A stretch of DNA of 64,000 bases from the NCBI RefSeq assembly GCF_038181555.1, contig NZ_JBBWUA010000002.1, forward strand, positions 256,082-320,081. The letters are read 5' to 3'. Position numbers and translations under genes: made by a program. Within the stretch, counting starts at the first letter, position 1. Every line of letters starts with the position of its first letter. The notes under the pieces were generated by a model. It ran no database searches and was not told where the DNA came from. It saw nothing but the letters and a program-made list of their open reading frames with translations. This stretch comes from Desulfitobacterium sp038181555. Its GTDB lineage: Bacteria > Bacillota > Desulfitobacteriia > Desulfitobacteriales > Desulfitobacteriaceae. Below, one piece after another: positions 59,937 through 64,000 of the stretch.

Positions 59937-60713
59937 CTAGTAAAAACTAGTGACGAGGGATTGGACCACAAGATGCCAACCATCAACGAGAACAAATAAG
60001 AGAATTTTGAAAGGTAAGGAAATCATCATCGGTGGTAGCATCATCATACCCATGGACATCAAGACGGAAGCCACTAACATATCGATGACCATAAAGGGAA
60101 TAAATATGGCAAAGCCCATTTGAAAGGCTGTCTTTAATTCACTGATAACAAAGGCGGGAATCAATACATAGGTTGGAATATCCCCGTAGGTTTGTGGCCG
60201 TTCCATGCGGGCCAAACCAACGAAAAGTTCAAGATCCTTTTCCCGAGTCTGTTCAAACATAAATTGCCGCAAGGGAGCTTCTGCTTGATCCAGCGCCTCA
60301 GCCTGAGTGATTTGGCTTTGCATGTAGGGCTGAAGGGCTTGGGTGTTCACTTCGTTCCAGGTGGGAGCCATGACAAAAAAAGTTAAGAATAAGGACAGAC
60401 CGATGATCACCTGGGTTGGTGGCAGTTGCTGAGTCCCCAGAGCATTGCGCACAAAAGAGAGTACAATAACGATACGGGTAAAGGAGGTCATTAACACGAG
60501 GATGGCAGGAGCAATCGATAAAACGGTCATCATGAGCAGAATCTGCAGAGTCGTACTCGTCTGCTCAGCCGTTGTTGCCCCGAAATCAAGGGTTAAACCG
60601 GCTGCTAACACGGGTTGAGTATCTCTAAGAAGCAAACCCAGCATCAGCAGGATCAGCAAGCCTATTTTTCCTCTATGATCTCGCACTGAACTCCAAGATC
60701 GCCCGGTGGCCAT
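59937..60713 (-). CDS. fliP: Flagellar export gate protein FliP
   Basis: A 258-residue export-gate core protein with an N-terminal cleavable signal-like helix (about 17-37, ending VLAAG), then LSIAPAILVLMTSFTRIVIVLSFVRNALGTQQLPPTQVIIGLSLFLTFFVM and IPFMVIDMLVASVLMSMGMMMLPP, both strong signatures. Its ATG overlaps the fliO stop (TAATG). Confidence 0.95.
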   Translation of the reverse strand: MATGRSWSSVRDHRGKIGLLILLMLGLLLRDTQPVLAAGLTLDFGATTAEQTSTTLQILLMMTVLSIAPAILVLMTSFTRIVIVLSFVRNALGTQQLPPTQVIIGLSLFLTFFVMAPTWNEVNTQALQPYMQSQITQAEALDQAEAPLRQFMFEQTREKDLELFVGLARMERPQTYGDIPTYVLIPAFVISELKTAFQMGFAIFIPFMVIDMLVASVLMSMGMMMLPPMMISLPFKILLFVLVDGWHLVVQSLVTSFY

Positions 60714-61210
60714 TAGCGTTCCACCTCCTCTAGCAAACGTTCGAGTTCATCTTCAAATGGCTCTTTCCCTTTGCGGCGTTTGCCACCAAAGGCCTGTTGA
60801 GCAATCCCCGCAAAAATGCCCTCCACTCGCTCAGCGGGTCGGTGGGCAAGCTCATCGAGAATCTCCGCCGCCAGCTCCGGATCATTAATCTCATCGATTT
60901 TGGTCAAATGATGATCTGTTCCCGCCAAGACTTGGAGCTTCCCGGCGACCTCGACGAGATAGAGAGACTGGTTGGTATTGAGCATTTGCCGATCCAGAAC
61001 CCTTGCCCAGGGCGCCTGCATGCCTCGAAAGGAAGCTTGATTCATGCGCCGAATGACCCATAGAGCTACAACCAGAATGAGGATAAAGATGAGGATCGTT
61101 CCCACAAGTCCCCCCCAATAGGAGGAATCGAGCCCTGGTTGGCTCACGGATTCAGTAAGTTGACCTTGATATGGTGTAGCATCATTTATGCTCACTTGGA
61201 TATAGGACAT
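60713..61210 (-). CDS. fliO: Flagellar assembly protein FliO
   Basis: A 165-residue bitopic protein: short extracytoplasmic N-terminus, one membrane helix (about 33-54, GLVGTILIFILILVVALWVI), then a basic cytosolic domain (RVLDRQMLNTNQSLYLVEVAGKLQVLAGTDHHLTKI) typical of FliO/FliZ, which helps FliP assemble. It lies between cheY and fliP. Confidence 0.88.
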   Translation of the reverse strand: MSYIQVSINDATPYQGQLTESVSQPGLDSSYWGGLVGTILIFILILVVALWVIRRMNQASFRGMQAPWARVLDRQMLNTNQSLYLVEVAGKLQVLAGTDHHLTKIDEINDPELAAEILDELAHRPAERVEGIFAGIAQQAFGGKRRKGKEPFEDELERLLEEVER

Positions 61211-61211
61211 T

Positions 61212-61574
61212 TTATTTCAACGCCTTTTGTACAGCCTCAACCACCCGATCAGCTTGGAAAGGTTTTACAATAAAGTCCTTAGCTCCAGATTGAATGGCGT
61301 CAATAACCATGGCCTGCTGACCCATCGCACTACACATAACGACTCTGGCTTGTGGATCGCGCTTTCTGATCTCACGCACCGCTTGCAATCCATCCATTTC
61401 CGGCATGGTAATATCCATAATGACCAAATCCGGCGCCAACTCTACAAATTTGTCCACGGCAATCGCACCGTTTTCAGCTTCCCCGACGACAGTGAAGCCG
61501 TTTTTCGTTAAAATATCCTTCACCATCATCCGCATAAATGCTGCGTCATCAACAATTAAAATATTAGCACCCAC
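61212..61574 (-). CDS. cheY: Chemotaxis response regulator CheY
   Basis: A 120-residue stand-alone receiver with Asp9, Asp10, phosphoacceptor Asp54 (LVIMDITMPEMDG), Ser82 and Lys104 all in place. Its position in the fli operon between fliY and fliO is that of B. subtilis CheY. It binds FliM and FliY at the motor switch. Confidence 0.95.
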   Translation of the reverse strand: MGANILIVDDAAFMRMMVKDILTKNGFTVVGEAENGAIAVDKFVELAPDLVIMDITMPEMDGLQAVREIRKRDPQARVVMCSAMGQQAMVIDAIQSGAKDFIVKPFQADRVVEAVQKALK

Positions 61575-61632
61575 TATTTTTCCTCCTTATAAGAACTGAA
61601 TTACTATTTAGTCCTCTGTTGGCCGGAACGTT

Positions 61633-62856
61633 CTAGAGTCCCATGGCCTTTGTCATACGCTCGCTGGGCTGCACGATATCAGTAATGCGAATCCCAAAGG
61701 TCTCATTGATAACAACGACTTCGCATTTTGCGACAAGCTTACCATTGACGATCATATCGACGGGCTCTCCCGCCAGCCGGTCTAATTCTATTACAGATCC
61801 CGGCCCCAGTTCAAGAATTTCCTTAATAGTTTTCTTTGCTTTACCTAGCTCCACACTGACTTGTAAGGGGACATCCAGAATGAGTCCGAGATTATCTTGC
61901 CCCTGAATCAGCTCGGTAGGCTTTAAGGGAACGAATTGGGCCGGTTGCACTGTGGTTGGTGGAGCCCCGTATCCCCCTGCATACTGTCCTCCCGGAGCAT
62001 GCCCATATGCTGGGCCACCATAGCTTTGCTGAGGGTACTCCGGCTGAGGTGCATATGCTGCTTGAGGTGGCTGTTGTGGTGGTGGTTGAACCGGCTGTCC
62101 ATAGCTCGCAGCAGGAGCCTGAGCAGGAGCAGGCGGCGGTGTCGGCTTTGTTGCTGGTTTTGAGCTTGGTCCTCCCATGGAACCGAGAAGTTTTTCAACC
62201 ATACCTTTCGCCACAGGAATGGGAATCACTTGGACTAAGATACTGTCAATAACATCTCCTACAACCATCCGGAAAGAGATTCTGACAAGCTTCTCTTGGG
62301 TATTAAGGAAGTTGTCAATAGCATTGCTCTCTTGCCCGGACATATCATTTAAGACCAGTTGTGGTGGTGTGATATCAATAACGGAGTTAAACATGGTTGA
62401 CATGGATGTAGCGGCTGAACCCATCATCTGGTTCATGGCTTCAGCAACACCGCTGATGCTGAGCTCACTTAGCTCTTCAGAAGGATTTTGACCGTCACCC
62501 CCCATCATTAAATCGACGATGACCGACCCATCCCGCTGTGAGAGGATGAGAAGGTTGGACCCTTCTATACCTACTTTATAACGGACATCCACAATGATTG
62601 AAGGAATCGGGTAGTCTTTGCGAATTTGATCAGAGTCTGCCAAATCGACTTTGGGTGTAGTGATCTCTACCTTTCGCATTAAGAGCTGAGATAAGGTCGT
62701 GGCAGCAGTTCCCATGGAGATATTAGCAATCTCTCCTATTGCATCCTTTTCCATATCACTAAACTCTTGAGTGGGTTGTTCTTCGCTTGGGGGACCTGAT
62801 TCAAGATTCCCTCCCAGTAGGGCATCGATTTCTTCCTGGGAAAGCATCCCATTACC
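61633..62856 (-). CDS. fliY: Flagellar switch protein FliY (CheC-FliN fusion)
   Basis: About 407 residues. The N-terminus MLSQEEIDALLGGN is a CheY-P-binding peptide, followed by a CheC-like phosphatase domain with intact centres DAIGEIANISM and SGVAEAMNQMM, a Pro/Gln/Gly/Tyr-rich linker of about 80 residues, and a C-terminal FliN/SpoA domain (DVPLQVSVELGKAKKTIKEILELGPGSVIELDRLAGEPVDM). It is both a switch part and a CheY-P phosphatase. The start overlaps the fliM stop. The frame is open eight codons further. Confidence 0.95.
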   Translation of the reverse strand, partial: GNGMLSQEEIDALLGGNLESGPPSEEQPTQEFSDMEKDAIGEIANISMGTAATTLSQLLMRKVEITTPKVDLADSDQIRKDYPIPSIIVDVRYKVGIEGSNLLILSQRDGSVIVDLMMGGDGQNPSEELSELSISGVAEAMNQMMGSAATSMSTMFNSVIDITPPQLVLNDMSGQESNAIDNFLNTQEKLVRISFRMVVGDVIDSILVQVIPIPVAKGMVEKLLGSMGGPSSKPATKPTPPPAPAQAPAASYGQPVQPPPQQPPQAAYAPQPEYPQQSYGGPAYGHAPGGQYAGGYGAPPTTVQPAQFVPLKPTELIQGQDNLGLILDVPLQVSVELGKAKKTIKEILELGPGSVIELDRLAGEPVDMIVNGKLVAKCEVVVINETFGIRITDIVQPSERMTKAMGL

Positions 62857-63847
62857 CATCCTGATCCCTTCCTTCCTCAACGATTTCTGTTAATTGGATA
62901 GCGAGATGATCTCCTTGCAAACCAGGAACTCCTCTAAACTTACGATAACTCCCCACAAAGACTGGGAGTGGTTCCTTCACATTTTGCATCAGTGGAATGA
63001 CATCCCCTGGTTCTAACTCTAATAGGTCGCGCACTAGTATCTCTGAATATCCCAACAATGTGGTCATATCTACTTTAGCCCATTCTATCTTCTTGCGAAT
63101 CACATTGACCTGTTCTTTCGTATTCTCTTTAGCTTGGGTGGAGAAAAGGAACAAGGTACTAAGTTTATCCAAGATGGGTTCCAGAACAAGGTACGGGAGA
63201 CACATATTAATCATCCCTACCATCTCTCCGATCGTAACCTCCAAAGTGACCAGAATAATCATTTCATTGGGAGCTACAATCTGCGTAAACTGTGGATTAG
63301 TTTCTAGGACGATAAACTCTGGCTCGCTCTCCATTACCTCTGTCCAAGCCTCACTAATCATTTCAATCATCTGCTCCGTACGATGAGCAATAATCGTACG
63401 TTCTATCTCCGTAAGGTCTCTATTTTTCTCTGAGCTTTGCCCTTGTCCGCCTAATAATCGATCAATGATCGCAAAGGCTACAGCCGGGCTCATCTCCATC
63501 AACAGCGTCCCTTCCAAAGGGCTCAAGGTATACAGGCTAAGAATGGTCGGATTTGGCAAGGAGCGAATGAACTCATCATAAGTAATCTGTTCAATAGAAC
63601 TGACCTTGGCCTCAATCACGGTATGGAGATTTCCGGACAAATATGTAGTCAGTGACCGGCAATAATTCTCATAAATATTTTGGAGGGAGTGAATCTGATC
63701 TTTGGAGAATTTATTCGGTCGTTTAAAATCATAAACTCGGATTTTCTTTTGAGTTTTTGTCGTCTTAATTTCTTCAGCATCGACCTGCCCATCAGAAAGC
63801 GCATTCAGTAGGGCATCAATTTCTTCTTGAGACAATACCTCTCCCAT
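62852..63847 (-). CDS. fliM: Flagellar motor switch protein FliM
   Basis: A 331-residue switch-ring protein: the N-terminal CheY-binding peptide MGEVLSQEEIDALLNAL, the middle domain (YDFKRPNKFSKDQIHSLQNIYENYCRSLTTYLSGNL) and the C-terminal SpoA-like domain (LLGYSEILVRDLLELEPGDVIPL). It is the first flagellar gene in the window. The 150 bases upstream hold no gene, so fliL is not adjacent. Confidence 0.95.
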   Translation of the reverse strand: MGEVLSQEEIDALLNALSDGQVDAEEIKTTKTQKKIRVYDFKRPNKFSKDQIHSLQNIYENYCRSLTTYLSGNLHTVIEAKVSSIEQITYDEFIRSLPNPTILSLYTLSPLEGTLLMEMSPAVAFAIIDRLLGGQGQSSEKNRDLTEIERTIIAHRTEQMIEMISEAWTEVMESEPEFIVLETNPQFTQIVAPNEMIILVTLEVTIGEMVGMINMCLPYLVLEPILDKLSTLFLFSTQAKENTKEQVNVIRKKIEWAKVDMTTLLGYSEILVRDLLELEPGDVIPLMQNVKEPLPVFVGSYRKFRGVPGLQGDHLAIQLTEIVEEGRDQDG

Positions 63848-64000
63848 AAGATCCCCCCTCTCAATTTCGTAGTATAGCTTCTATAGTAGAATAGATTTGT
63901 AAAGAAACGGAGAACTTTTGCATTTATTATTGAATGATGTCCTCGAACAATGTTCTTTACTGATACTCAAAATCTTCAATAACAAGAGCCTTTGAACAAA
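63848..64000. other. Leader of the fliM operon
   Basis: Noncoding, AT-rich. A GGGGGG-type ribosome binding site lies before fliM. I could not find a convincing promoter; no sigma-28 pattern (TAAA-N15-GCCGATAA) was seen. Confidence 0.35.

Noticed and set aside
63848..64000. Sigma-28 promoter before fliM
   Set aside because: No TAAA-N15-GCCGATAA-like pair found; the region is only AT-rich.

Overview
The window looks like a chromosomal segment of an anaerobic, spore-forming, flagellated Firmicute, most like Desulfitobacterium/Desulfosporosinus. This rests on a Gram-positive division and cell-wall cluster with a SpoVD-type penicillin-binding protein, the MraZ and Sbp families, FliY/CheC/CheD chemotaxis genes, MecA, PerR, clostridial-type ferredoxin genes and moderate GC. 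Genus-level placement is inference. Sixty-two of the 64 protein genes called lie on the minus strand; the exceptions are a Na/Pi-type transporter (34421-35335) and a small zinc-ribbon-like gene (40698-40889).

Region 1 (about 1-17600) is the dcw cluster, read right to left: mraZ, rsmH, ftsL, spoVD/ftsI, murE, murF, mraY, murD, ftsW, murG, an unrecognised gene, murB, murA, ftsQ, sbp and the start of ftsZ, which runs off the left edge. It supplies the cytoplasmic steps of peptidoglycan synthesis (MurA-F, MraY, MurG), the septal SEDS/PBP pair (FtsW and the PBP) and divisome parts. No ftsA lies between ftsQ and ftsZ. A four-unit 10-bp repeat in front of mraZ matches the known MraZ operator, and both mraZ and ftsZ have close matches to the sigma-H promoter consensus with identical 11-bp spacing.

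Region 2 (about 17600-44200) is mixed housekeeping: a purine permease, a stand-alone dihydrolipoyl dehydrogenase, a DUF1858 redox protein, a membrane-anchored GH2-like protein that seems to lack its catalytic motif, PerR, a 2[4Fe-4S] ferredoxin, a MoxR/VWA pair, an HD-GYP-like protein, a PHP phosphatase, a TldD/PmbA pair, a GNAT enzyme, the transporter, mobB-moeA coupled to a FapA-family gene, an LCP ligase, MecA, and a DUF362 ferredoxin-like protein. Two very small cysteine-rich genes (25150-25305 and 40698-40889) have ribosome binding sites.

Region 3 (about 43400-63850) is a large motility block: fliM, fliY, cheY, fliOPQR, flhB, flhA, flhF, flhG, a PilZ gene, cheC, cheD, a small membrane protein, the sigma factor fliA/sigD, fliK, flgD, flgE, flgG, flgB, flgF-like, cheW and a lytic transglycosylase.

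The most unusual structure is a family of modular palindromic intergenic elements at 6225-6439, 6651-6870, 17691-18114, 18221-18434, 28688-28757, 30322-30591 and 35401-35640. Five copies share one fold while the stem sequences change on both arms, which is compensatory change. One locus (28688-28757) looks like an empty version of another (35401-35640). They are not CRISPR arrays or a transposase-bearing IS, and I do not recognise the family. A candidate small RNA with its own promoter and terminator is at about 33502-33640. I saw no tRNA, rRNA, CRISPR array or prophage.
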